A stretch of 44,093 nt of DNA, taken from assembly GCA_035527715.1 (NCBI GenBank), contig DATKZY010000250.1, forward strand, positions 1 to 44,093. Direction: 5' to 3'. Of this stretch, positions 28,170 to 35,784 are shown piece after piece. The stretch comes from DSUN01 sp035527715. GTDB lineage: Bacteria > Planctomycetota > PUPC01 > DSUN01. The position numbers and the translations under genes were made by a program. The notes under the pieces are model-generated. The model ran no database searches. It saw nothing but the letters and a program-made list of their open reading frames with translations, and was not told the DNA's origin. How positions within the stretch are numbered: position 1 is the first letter of the stretch; each line of letters begins with the position of its first letter.

Positions 28170-29279
28170 CTATCGCCCGCGGGGGTTCCACTCCGTGTCA
28201 ATCAGCAGGCGGGTGCCGGCGATGTCGCGCCAGTCGTAGAGCTTGAAGTCCTGATTCCCGCCCTTGTTGCTGCCGTCCTGCACGACGAGGAAGCCGCCGG
28301 GGAACTGTGGCGACGTGGGGCGGTTGATCACGGCAATGCCGTCGGTGTCGTTCACGTCGTCAATCCGCCCCTCCTTCGGGTCAATGGTGAGCACGTAGCC
28401 GTTGTCGCCCTCGCGGGTGTAGACGACGAAGGTGTTGCTGCCCTGGCTGGAGGCGATGAGGTAGCCCTTGCCGCCCGCGGCGCCGTAGATCGTCAGGCCC
28501 TCGACGTCGGCGGTGAGGCCGTGCTCGCCGACCTTGGCCACGCGCGTCGCGTGGTCGCCGCCGTCCGGCTCTGCGGCGAACTTCCAGATCCCGACGTTTT
28601 CCTCGGCCACGTAGACGAAGCCCAATTCGTCGTCGGCCACGCAACCCTCGGTGATGGATGACAGCTTGAGCTCGCGCACCTTGGCCGCCTTGACCGTGCC
28701 CGCGCCGGCGTCGTGAAGCTCGTGCTGCTCGATCCGACCCGCCTTGTCAACAACGATGAAATACGTCTTGCCCGTCTTCGCACTGTGATAGGTGCACACA
28801 CCGTAGGGCACGCGGCCGCCAAACACGGGGAGCGTGCCGCCGGCCGTGACGTCGGTCAGCGTGCAGGTTTCGGGGTCTATTCGCCAGACCTTTACGCCGC
28901 TCGCCTTGGATGCCCGAGTGGATGCGACGGCCAGGTCCACCACGCGGTCGCCGAGCTTGAAGCCGTAAAGCACGTCCACATTGTCGGGGCGGCAGCCGTC
29001 CGAGACGCGTTGGCGTTCGTGGCCGTCCATGCCGTAGACGTGGAGGGCGCCCTGCTTGTCGGTGCCGATGATGAGGCTCTTGGCCGGGTCGGTCGGGTGG
29101 AGCCAGATGGCCGGGTCGTCGGCCGCGTCGGCGCCGTGGGGCACGGGGTCGGTCTCCAGCCGGGCCTCGGGCCGGACGATGTCCGCCTCGGCGGCGAGTC
29201 CGCCCCTCGCCGCGAAGCTGAGGGCGAGGCACCATGCCGCCAGGACGCGCATCGTTAACGGACGACTGGTTGATAGCAC
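28170..29279 (-). CDS. Beta-propeller phytase
   Basis: This enzyme releases phosphate from phytate (inositol hexakisphosphate) outside the cytoplasm, using calcium. The 369-residue product has a signal peptide (to about residue 30, ending GGLAA) and propeller blades with the family signatures DDPAIWLHPTDPAKSLIIGTD, RPDNVDVLYGF, FIVVDKAGRIEQHEL, VEGLTIYG and TDGIAVIN. The length is close to Bacillus-type phytase. GTG at 29279 has GGAG 9 nt upstream; an ATG at 29252 would also give a signal peptide but lacks a ribosome site. A promoter lies at 29334-29361. Phytate or a similar phosphate ester is the expected substrate. Confidence 0.9.
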   Translation of the reverse strand: MLSTSRPLTMRVLAAWCLALSFAARGGLAAEADIVRPEARLETDPVPHGADAADDPAIWLHPTDPAKSLIIGTDKQGALHVYGMDGHERQRVSDGCRPDNVDVLYGFKLGDRVVDLAVASTRASKASGVKVWRIDPETCTLTDVTAGGTLPVFGGRVPYGVCTYHSAKTGKTYFIVVDKAGRIEQHELHDAGAGTVKAAKVRELKLSSITEGCVADDELGFVYVAEENVGIWKFAAEPDGGDHATRVAKVGEHGLTADVEGLTIYGAAGGKGYLIASSQGSNTFVVYTREGDNGYVLTIDPKEGRIDDVNDTDGIAVINRPTSPQFPGGFLVVQDGSNKGGNQDFKLYDWRDIAGTRLLIDTEWNPRGR

Positions 29280-29333
29280 CTTGCCAGGCTCCTCTCTTGG
29301 GGGCGGGGTGTGCCCTCAATGAAGGCTTCACAA

Positions 29334-29361
29334 ATTGTACTCGGTTGTGCGGCGTTCTCAA
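29334..29361 (-). promoter_or_regulatory. Promoter of the phytase gene
   Basis: On the minus strand, TTGAGA (29361-29356) and TACAAT (29339-29334) are 16 bp apart; the -35 box overlaps the last bases of the fucosidase gene. Confidence 0.6.
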
Positions 29362-30653
29362 GAGTGCTGGTGAATGAGGCCGGTGGAGTTGTGAAGCTCG
29401 ACGTTGCGAAGGGCGAAGGGGGCGTCGGACTGGGTGATCTCGATGAGGACCTCGCGGGCGGCGATGAGGGGGAAGCGGCAGATGGCCTTGTGGCCGATGT
29501 TGCGGCCCTCCCAGAGGGTGATCGGCTTGCCGCCGTGGGCACCCTGGAAGCGGATGGCGAACCGGCGGATGGCTTCGCCCCTCCTGAGGTCCTCCTGAAC
29601 GACGACGTGGTCGAGGTAGAATGGCTCGTTGGCCTTATAGCGCCAGCCCGTCTCCTTCAGCTTGCCGTCGGCGAGGGTGGCGAAGGGGCGCCCGAACCGA
29701 CGGCGGATCTCGGCGCCGAACTCGAGGAGGCGAGCACGGTCGGCGTCGGGCAGCAGACCGCGCCGGTCCGGGCCGATGTTGATGAGGAGGTTCGCCCCGC
29801 GGCCGACCGAGAGGTAGTAGAGCCCGATCAGCTCCTCGAGGGGCCTCACGGTGTGCTCGTCGGCCCTCTCGTAGAACCAGTTGCTCCAGCGCATCATGCA
29901 GTCGCACTCGGCGGGCAGCCACAGAGGCGTGTCGTTCACCCGCTCCTTCGCCACGACGCAGCCCGGCTGGCAGGCGATCGTCGTGGTGTTCCAGTGGGGC
30001 AGGTCGGCCACGCCCGCTTCGTTGCCGACCCAGCGGAAGTCGGGGTCGCCCGAATGGAAGATGAGGATGCCGGGCTGGAGGCGCCGGATCTCGCCGATGA
30101 TCCGCGGCCAGTCGAACGTGTGCTGCTCCGCGCCGCAGGTGTCGAACCACAGGATGTCAATCCCCCCGTAGCTCCCGAGCAGCTCGCCGATCTGGTTGAG
30201 GAAGTGCTCGTCGTACGCCTTCTCGTCATCGAACTTCGGGTTCCCCCACTCGGCAGGCGAGTAGTAGAGCCCCACCTTGAGCCCGTGGCGGCGGCAGGCA
30301 TCGGTGAACTCCCTCACCACGTCGCCCCTGCCCTCTTTCCAGGGCGTCTGGGCGACGCCGTAGCTGGAGAACTTCGACGGCCAGTTGGCGAAGCCGTCGT
30401 GGTGCTTGCACACCAGGATGGCGTACCGCATCCCCGCCTGCTCGGCGCTGGCGATCCAGTCGTCGCAGTCGAGGCGGCCGGGGCGAAAGCCCTCGGGCGG
30501 CATCGGCTTGCCGTCCCAGTCGCGGTGGCCCTCGTGGAAGGTGCGGATGCCGAAGTGGAACAGGATGCCCATCTCCCAGTCCTGGTACTCGAGCTGCCGC
30601 AGCGTCGGCTGGCAGGAAGGAAGGGGCGAGGGCTCGACGAACGAAGTCGGCAC
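29358..30653 (-). CDS. Alpha-L-fucosidase, GH29 family
   Basis: GH29 enzymes hydrolyse terminal alpha-L-fucose from glycans. The 431-residue product has the GH29 barrel from about residue 20, with KHHDGFANWPS (83-93), GLKVGLYYSPAEW (124-136) and ILWFD (167-171), where D171 is the likely nucleophile. A C-terminal beta domain (~330-431) follows. No signal peptide is seen, so it is probably cytoplasmic or acts on imported sugars. GTG at 30653 has AGGAG seven bases before it. The 79-bp gap to the phytase holds the phytase promoter. GH29 is secure; activity on a different 6-deoxy sugar is possible. Confidence 0.9.
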   Translation of the reverse strand: MPTSFVEPSPLPSCQPTLRQLEYQDWEMGILFHFGIRTFHEGHRDWDGKPMPPEGFRPGRLDCDDWIASAEQAGMRYAILVCKHHDGFANWPSKFSSYGVAQTPWKEGRGDVVREFTDACRRHGLKVGLYYSPAEWGNPKFDDEKAYDEHFLNQIGELLGSYGGIDILWFDTCGAEQHTFDWPRIIGEIRRLQPGILIFHSGDPDFRWVGNEAGVADLPHWNTTTIACQPGCVVAKERVNDTPLWLPAECDCMMRWSNWFYERADEHTVRPLEELIGLYYLSVGRGANLLINIGPDRRGLLPDADRARLLEFGAEIRRRFGRPFATLADGKLKETGWRYKANEPFYLDHVVVQEDLRRGEAIRRFAIRFQGAHGGKPITLWEGRNIGHKAICRFPLIAAREVLIEITQSDAPFALRNVELHNSTGLIHQHS

Positions 30654-30703
30654 GGTCCGGCTCCTGGCGAAGGCGAATGGCTGCTCTGCGGCCAGTGGCG
30701 GCC

Positions 30704-30733
30704 ATTGTAAGAGATCGAGGCAAGCCGAGGCAA
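30704..30733 (-). promoter_or_regulatory. Candidate promoter of the GH29 gene
   Basis: On the minus strand, TTGCCT (30733-30728) and TACAAT (30709-30704) are 18 bp apart. It is back to back with the plus-strand promoter at 30749-30777. Confidence 0.5.
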
Positions 30734-30748
30734 GCGGCCCCGTGCTGT

Positions 30749-30777
30749 TTGACTCGCCGCATGGGGCGCCCTATAAT
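30749..30777 (+). promoter_or_regulatory. Promoter of the 30836 gene
   Basis: TTGACT (30749-30754) and TATAAT (30772-30777) are 17 bp apart, 58 bp before the start codon. Confidence 0.8.
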
Positions 30778-30835
30778 CAGTGTTCCTCAGCAGCCCTGCT
30801 CGTGGGCCTGCCCCGACGCCACCGGAGAAGACACG

Positions 30836-32107
30836 ATGGGGCGCGCGACGCCGACGATGGAGATGTTCCTGGTGGGCGCCTACCTCCAGCTCGCCGAGGG
30901 CTGCGAGAGCGTGGCCTACAACTCCGAGCTGCCCAACCCCAAGGAATACTGGATCGAGGTCGTAGGCCGCAACGAGGCGGGCCAGTGCGTCTTCTACGTG
31001 GACTTCCCCGAGAAGTTCGACTGGTATCCGCGCGACATGCGCCCCGACACGCTCGTGAAGAAGCTGGTCCGCCGCTACGTGGAGATCGCGAAGGAAGGCA
31101 GCGACCTGGACTACGAGCCCGACCACATCCGCTGCCAGGTGTGGACGCCGCGCCCGCCCGCCCGCCGTGTGGCCGAGGCCCTGCCCAAGGTGGTCGCGCG
31201 CCTCAAGGAGCAGCACGCCATCACCCTCGAGGTCCTCGACGCTGCCGAGATCGCCCGACGCATCCCCGTCGTCGTCGAGCGTGCACTCAAGTCCAACTTC
31301 GACTTCGACAACCTTTTCCTCCGCGCCCTGCTGCTCGCCCACGGCCGCCTCGACTACCAGGTCGGCAGCCCCATGGCCCAGGACCAGATCGAGGCCATGT
31401 ACCGCTTCCCGCGCATCCTCCGCTCCGCCGCCGACCTGCCCGCGTTCATCTACCACTTCCTCCAAAGCCCCGAGATCGTCAACTGGCTCGGCTTCTACGC
31501 CCCCACCTTCGACGACCTTGCCTCCTGGATGGCCGACACCGAGCACAGCGAGGACCTCGCGGAACTCGAAAGCGCCCTCGAAAGCGCGGGCCAGGAGGAC
31601 GAGCACGGCGACGACTACAACCTCGACGAGGGCACCTACCGCTCGCGCCGCTACTCCGTCCAGGAGTTGGCCGAGCTCACCCGCCTCTACATCCTCCACA
31701 TCGAGGCCATGCGGGCCGAGGCGGCCAGCCAGCGCTGGTACGGCCCCCTCCAGCTCGAAATCGACTTCATGCTCCCGTTCCTCTGGCGGGCCTGCGAGGA
31801 CATGGATCCCAGCCAGATCGAGCGCGAGGTGCTGCGCTACGGCGGCAGCCGCGACGAGATGCAAGCCCACTTCGCCAACCAGTACCCCGACAAGCGCCCC
31901 TACCGCGCCATCCTTCGCGTCGAGTTCTTCGAGCCGGGCGGCCCTCGCGCCCCCTCCTACCCCAGCGGCAAGACGATGGACGTGCCCATCGCCGACCCCG
32001 TCGTCGCCGAGGGCCTCTGCGTCGCCCTCACCATCAACTACGTGGACGAATTCACCGGCTACTTCGTCCTCATGATGCGTCGTCTCGCCGCCCACATCGG
32101 CTCGTGA
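30836..32107 (+). CDS. Unrecognised 423-residue cytoplasmic protein
   Basis: I do not recognise the family. There is no signal peptide or membrane segment. The N-terminal ~150 residues contain FLVGAYLQLAEGCESVAYN, then EVVGRNEAGQCVFYVDFPEK, a spacing that recalls PD-(D/E)XK nuclease-like proteins (an acidic residue on one strand, another acidic residue on the next), but the Lys is not obvious. The middle is helical, with an acidic linker (GQEDEHGDDYNLDEG, ~258-272), and the C-terminal ~60 residues look like a beta-rich domain. The ATG at 30836 has GGAGAAG upstream and a consensus promoter. It is alone on its strand between the fucosidase and pheT. Confidence 0.75.
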   Translation: MGRATPTMEMFLVGAYLQLAEGCESVAYNSELPNPKEYWIEVVGRNEAGQCVFYVDFPEKFDWYPRDMRPDTLVKKLVRRYVEIAKEGSDLDYEPDHIRCQVWTPRPPARRVAEALPKVVARLKEQHAITLEVLDAAEIARRIPVVVERALKSNFDFDNLFLRALLLAHGRLDYQVGSPMAQDQIEAMYRFPRILRSAADLPAFIYHFLQSPEIVNWLGFYAPTFDDLASWMADTEHSEDLAELESALESAGQEDEHGDDYNLDEGTYRSRRYSVQELAELTRLYILHIEAMRAEAASQRWYGPLQLEIDFMLPFLWRACEDMDPSQIEREVLRYGGSRDEMQAHFANQYPDKRPYRAILRVEFFEPGGPRAPSYPSGKTMDVPIADPVVAEGLCVALTINYVDEFTGYFVLMMRRLAAHIGS

Positions 32108-32327
32108 CCCACCCCTCACGCGCTCAGACGATCACTTCCCTCCCCCTGGGTTTGGGCATCTGACGGCCCTATCCATCGCACGCGTAACCATTGGCTGTAT
32201 CAGTATTCCGGGGGCCTCCGCCACCGCCCGTCAGACGAGCAACGACCGACGGGCAGACCGAAGATCGACTGCCTCCCGCCGCCCTCTTGACCTCCAGGCC
32301 GCCCCGCGCTATCCTCGCCCGGGTTAG

Positions 32328-32519
32328 GGGATACCTGTCGACCAGTATCCTGTCGCGGAGTTGCAGCGAATCAGGAACGACTTCAACCGGCGTCCATTCT
32401 TGCGCGTCCTCAGTCGCGTCTTGTCCTACGCCGACCACCTCGCACTTTTCCGGCCTCCAGGCGGGCAAGTGGCTTGTATTCCGGAAAAACATCACGTGCG
32501 GCTGACGCGAGGTCCGTAG
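32328..32519 (+). pseudogene. Possible gene remnant or very small gene
   Basis: A stop-to-stop frame of 63 codons reads like protein (ELQRIRNDFNRRPF, YADHLALFRPPGG) but has no ATG or GTG; the first usable start is TTG at 32361, without a proper ribosome site. A promoter-like pair lies just upstream. It could be the tail of a decayed gene. Low confidence. Confidence 0.25.
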
Positions 32520-32591
32520 TGCGGGCTTCCGCCCGTATCTTCGCGTCCAAATCGGCAATCCAACAAACGGCCTGAGGGCCGCATTACGAAC
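32516..32591. repeat. Second inverted pair of the AGTGCGG palindromic repeat
   Basis: CGTAGTGCGGGCTTCCGCCC with GTA lies at ~32516-32537, and an inverted partner (AACGGCC, TGA, GGGCCGCATTACGAA) at 32566-32591. Both carry an inner palindrome next to AGTGCGG or AATGCGG, as in the pair at 19459-19594. Confidence 0.65.
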
Positions 32592-32613
32592 CCGGGGCTC
32601 CTCGCAGCAGAAA

Positions 32614-34632
32614 CTATGTGCGGAGGGTGGCGCCGAGGTGCTCGGCGAGGGCGGCGACAATGCGGGCCTGGCTGGCGTTGACCTCGTCGTTGGTGAGGGT
32701 GCGGTCGGGAGCACGGTAGGTGATGCCGAAGAAGACGCCCTTCCTGCCGGCCTCGATCTGCTTGCCGCGGTAGACCTCGCCAAACGACACGCTCTCGATG
32801 TATTCGGCAGCCGCCGCCTCGACGACGCCGAGGATGTCGGCCCACGTCGTAGCCTCGCGCACGACGATCGCGACGTCGCGCCCGACGGCAGGGAACCGCG
32901 GGAGAGCGCGAAACGTCTTGTCCAGGCTCGCAGCGCCGGCGAGGAGGTCGAGGTCCAGCTCGGCCACGTGTGGGGCGCGGCGCAGGTCGAAGGCCGCGGC
33001 CGCCTCGTCCGACACCTCGCCGATGTAGCCCAAGAGGCCGCTGCCCAGGTGCCACGCGCCCGCGGCGCCCGGGGTGAGGAACGGCTGCGACGCCGGCCCA
33101 AAGGCGACGCCACGCAGGACGCCGAGCCGGTCGAGCACCGCCTCGGCCGCGCCGCGCACGTCGCGGAAGTCCGCGTGGGCCAGGATCGCCAGGCAGCGCT
33201 TCTCGTCGGGCAGGCGGTGGCCCTTGGAGCGCCGGAGGTAGACGCGGTCCACCTCGAAGATGTGGACCTCGCCGACGCCTTGGGCCTGGTTGGTGCGCGC
33301 CACCTGGAGGAGGGAGGGGACGAGGCTGCGGCGCAGCGCCGCCTCGTCGCTTCGCAGGGGGTTGCTGACGCGGATCGGCTCCTCGCTGTCCCAGGGCGAG
33401 AACGCCTGGGCCAGCTTGTCGGCCAGGAAGCTGGTGGTCACGGCCTCGCAGTAGCCGAGGCGGACGAGGGTTTCGCGGGCCCGGGCCACCACGTGGTCGG
33501 TCTTGCTCACCGGCACGTCGGTGACAACCAGGCGCGCCGTCTCGGGCACGCGGTCGTAGCCGTGGCAGCGGGCCACCTCTTCGATGAGGTCAATCTCCTG
33601 CTCGATGTCGGGCCGGAAGCTGGGCACGGCGACGGTGAGGGAGTCGTGCCCCTCGAGCTTGACGCCGAGGCCGATGCCCTTGAGGAGCTTGCCGGCCTCG
33701 GGGGCGCCGATGGGCAGGCCCAGGACGCGCTCGACCCGCGGGATGCGGAGGGTGATGGTGCGGGGCATCTCGCGGGTGAGATTCACGTCAATCACGCCCG
33801 CGGCCAGCTTGGCGCCGGCGTGCTGCTGCATCAGCGCCGCGGCCCGCCGCGAGGCCCACTCGACCGTCGGCGTGTCCACCCCGCGCTCGAAGCGGTAGGA
33901 GGAGTCGCTCGCCTTGCCGGTGCTGCGCGCGGTGCGGCGGATGCTGATGGGATCGAACTTCGCGCTTTCGAGAAGGACGACTCGGGTGCCGTCGCCGATC
34001 TCGGTGGCCAGGCCGCCCATCACGCCGGCCAGGGCGACGGGGCGCGCCACATCGGCAATCACCAAGTGCTCCGGGCTCAGCCGCACCTCCGTGCCGTCAA
34101 TGAGCTCGAGCACCTCGCCCGCCTCGGCCTGTCGGATCACCACGGCGCCGCCGCGCAGGCGCCCGAGGTCGAACGCGTGCTCGGGCTGCCCGCACTCCAT
34201 CAGCACGTAGTTCGTGATGTCCACGACGTTGTTGACCGGCCGCACGCCGATGACCTCGAGGCGCCTCCTCATCTCGGCGGGCGCGGGGGCCACCTTCACG
34301 TCGTAGAGCACGCGCGCGGTGTAGCGGGGACACAGCTCGGGGTTCTGCACCTCGACCCGCGCGATCTGGGTGACGAGGCGGGTCTCCTCGGTGAGGGGGA
34401 CGTCTGGGATGCGAAGGACGGAGCCGGTGAGCCCGGCGATCTCGCGGGCCACCCCGATGTGCGAGAGCAGGTCGGGGCGGTTTGCCGTGATCTCGAGCTC
34501 GATGCAGAAGTCGTCGCCGACGGGGGCGACGCCCTCGACGGCGAGGCCGCGGAGGCTCAACTGCCGGGCCAGCTCCTCGGCGGACAGGTCGAAGTCGCAG
34601 TAGTCCTTCAGCCAGCGGTAGCTAACCTTCAT
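32614..34632 (-). CDS. pheT: Phenylalanine--tRNA ligase beta subunit, short form
   Basis: PheT pairs with PheS in the (alpha-beta)2 enzyme that charges tRNA-Phe; it carries the editing site and binds tRNA. The 672-residue product starts KVSYRWLKDYCDF and runs from GVAPVGDDFCIELEITANRPD directly into the B3/B4 region (~115-300). The usual ~110-residue EMAP/tRNA-binding OB domain after residue ~40 is absent. B5, the catalytic-like core and a C-terminal FDX-ACB domain (last ~95 residues, with FPAVGRDVAIVV and GVFFGITYR) are present. The ATG at 34632 overlaps the nusB stop by 4 nt. pheS is not adjacent. Confidence 0.94.
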   Translation of the reverse strand: MKVSYRWLKDYCDFDLSAEELARQLSLRGLAVEGVAPVGDDFCIELEITANRPDLLSHIGVAREIAGLTGSVLRIPDVPLTEETRLVTQIARVEVQNPELCPRYTARVLYDVKVAPAPAEMRRRLEVIGVRPVNNVVDITNYVLMECGQPEHAFDLGRLRGGAVVIRQAEAGEVLELIDGTEVRLSPEHLVIADVARPVALAGVMGGLATEIGDGTRVVLLESAKFDPISIRRTARSTGKASDSSYRFERGVDTPTVEWASRRAAALMQQHAGAKLAAGVIDVNLTREMPRTITLRIPRVERVLGLPIGAPEAGKLLKGIGLGVKLEGHDSLTVAVPSFRPDIEQEIDLIEEVARCHGYDRVPETARLVVTDVPVSKTDHVVARARETLVRLGYCEAVTTSFLADKLAQAFSPWDSEEPIRVSNPLRSDEAALRRSLVPSLLQVARTNQAQGVGEVHIFEVDRVYLRRSKGHRLPDEKRCLAILAHADFRDVRGAAEAVLDRLGVLRGVAFGPASQPFLTPGAAGAWHLGSGLLGYIGEVSDEAAAAFDLRRAPHVAELDLDLLAGAASLDKTFRALPRFPAVGRDVAIVVREATTWADILGVVEAAAAEYIESVSFGEVYRGKQIEAGRKGVFFGITYRAPDRTLTNDEVNASQARIVAALAEHLGATLRT

Positions 34633-35084
34633 GGGCGGTCAGGCGCTCCTTCCCCCTCGCTTGCGGCTTCTTGCTTCTGCGCGCGTATCTTGTCGAGAAT
34701 GCCGTTGACGAAAGCCCCGCTGTCGCCGGTGCTGTAGCGCTTGGCGAGGTCAATAGCCTCGTTGATGGCCACCTTCGCCGGCACGTCGTCGAGGAACAGC
34801 AGCTCGAACGTGGCCATCCGCAGGACATTCCGGTCCACGGTCGCCATGCGGTCGAGGTCCCAGTTCTCGGCGATCGCGCGGATCCGCGTGTCGAGCTCGG
34901 CCTGGTGGCCCCAGCAGCCGAGCACGAGGTCGCGAGCGAACTGCACGACCGACGGGTCGGTCGCCAGCGGGTCCAGCAGCCGACGGAGCACGCCGTCCAC
35001 GTCCTCGAGGATTTCCGCGCCTCGCAGGTCGAGTTGGTAGAGAACCTGTAGGGCCGCTTCGCGGGCCTGGGTGCGCTTGCGCAA
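34629..35084 (-). CDS. nusB: Transcription antitermination factor NusB
   Basis: NusB, with NusE (S10), binds boxA of rRNA leaders and supports antitermination of rRNA transcription. The 151-residue all-helical product starts RKRTQAREAALQVLYQLD and contains NVLRMATFELLFLDDVPAKVAINEAIDLAKRY and FVNGILDKI, which are family signatures; the length is normal. The start is TTG at 35084 with AAGGGG seven bases upstream. Its stop overlaps the pheT start as ATGA. Its promoter is back to back with that of hslV. Confidence 0.95.
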   Translation of the reverse strand: MRKRTQAREAALQVLYQLDLRGAEILEDVDGVLRRLLDPLATDPSVVQFARDLVLGCWGHQAELDTRIRAIAENWDLDRMATVDRNVLRMATFELLFLDDVPAKVAINEAIDLAKRYSTGDSGAFVNGILDKIRAQKQEAASEGEGAPDRP

Positions 35085-35132
35085 GTCGCTACCCCTTGCG
35101 GGCCATCCGCGTGCACACGGGAAAACGGCTGT

Positions 35133-35161
35133 ATTCTACTTGACGCCCGCCGAGCGGTCAA
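35133..35161 (-). promoter_or_regulatory. Promoter of nusB-pheT
   Basis: On the minus strand, TTGACC (35161-35156) and TAGAAT (35138-35133) are 17 bp apart. Its -35 box is five bases from the -35 box of the hslV promoter. Confidence 0.75.
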
Positions 35162-35166
35162 GCGGG

Positions 35167-35195
35167 TTGTCGCCTCATGGCCGCGCTGGTATAAT
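35167..35195 (+). promoter_or_regulatory. Promoter of hslVU
   Basis: TTGTCG (35167-35172) and TATAAT (35190-35195) are 17 bp apart, 46 bp before the hslV start. It looks like a housekeeping, not a heat-shock (sigma32), promoter. Confidence 0.72.
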
Positions 35196-35241
35196 ACGGT
35201 GCGAGAAGACGAGACACGCGGCTGATTGCAGGAGGCTCGGC

Positions 35242-35784
35242 ATGCGAGGCGACGAGCGGCACTCGACGACTATTCTGAGCGTCCGCCACAAGGGCGTCGT
35301 GGCCATCGGCGGCGACGGGCAGGTGACCATCGGCGGCACCGTGGTCAAGCACAACGCCCGCAAGATTCGCCGCCTCTACGAGAACCGCGTCGCCGTCGGC
35401 TTCGCCGGCTCGACCGCCGACGCCTTCGCGCTCCTCGAACGCTTCGAGGCGAAGCTCAAGGACTTCCAGGGCAACATGCCCAAGGCCGCCACCGAGCTGG
35501 CCAAGGAGTGGCGCACCGACCGCGTGCTGCGGCGGCTGGAATGCCTGATGGCGGCGGTGGACAAGGAGCATTCGCTCCTGCTCTCGGGCAGCGGCGACGT
35601 CATCGTGCCCGACGACGGGATCATCGGCATCGGCTCGGGCGGAGCGGTCGCCACCGCGGCCGCGCGGGCACTGGTCCGCCACAGCACGCTCGACGCGCCG
35701 GCCATCGTCGAGGAGGCCCTCCACATCGCCGCCGCCCTGTGCATCTACACCAACGACCAAGTCTACGTGGAAACGGTGACCTGA
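35242..35784 (+). CDS. hslV: ATP-dependent protease subunit HslV
   Basis: HslV is the proteasome-like threonine peptidase of the HslUV complex and degrades unfolded and selected regulatory proteins in the cytoplasm. The 180-residue product has the catalytic Thr at residue 9 (TTILSVRHKG) after an eight-residue propeptide MRGDERHS, longer than the single Met of E. coli. GGDGQVTIGGTVVKHNARKIRRL and GSGGAVATAAARAL are family motifs. The ATG at 35242 has AGGAGG 9 nt upstream; upstream in-frame codons lie inside the promoter. hslU follows with a one-base overlap (TGATG). Confidence 0.96.
   Translation: MRGDERHSTTILSVRHKGVVAIGGDGQVTIGGTVVKHNARKIRRLYENRVAVGFAGSTADAFALLERFEAKLKDFQGNMPKAATELAKEWRTDRVLRRLECLMAAVDKEHSLLLSGSGDVIVPDDGIIGIGSGGAVATAAARALVRHSTLDAPAIVEEALHIAAALCIYTNDQVYVETVT

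Larger units (their letters stand above)
32108..32613. other. Gap with promoter-like sequence and palindromic repeats
   Basis: TTGACC (32287-32292), 17 bp, TATCCT (32310-32315) looks like a plus-strand promoter. It is followed by an open frame without a proper start (32328-32519), and then by an inverted pair of the CGTAGTGCGG repeat. No intact gene is supported. Confidence 0.5.

Noticed and set aside
32638..34737. 699-residue open frame on the plus strand
   Set aside because: Antisense to pheT, which is identified with confidence.
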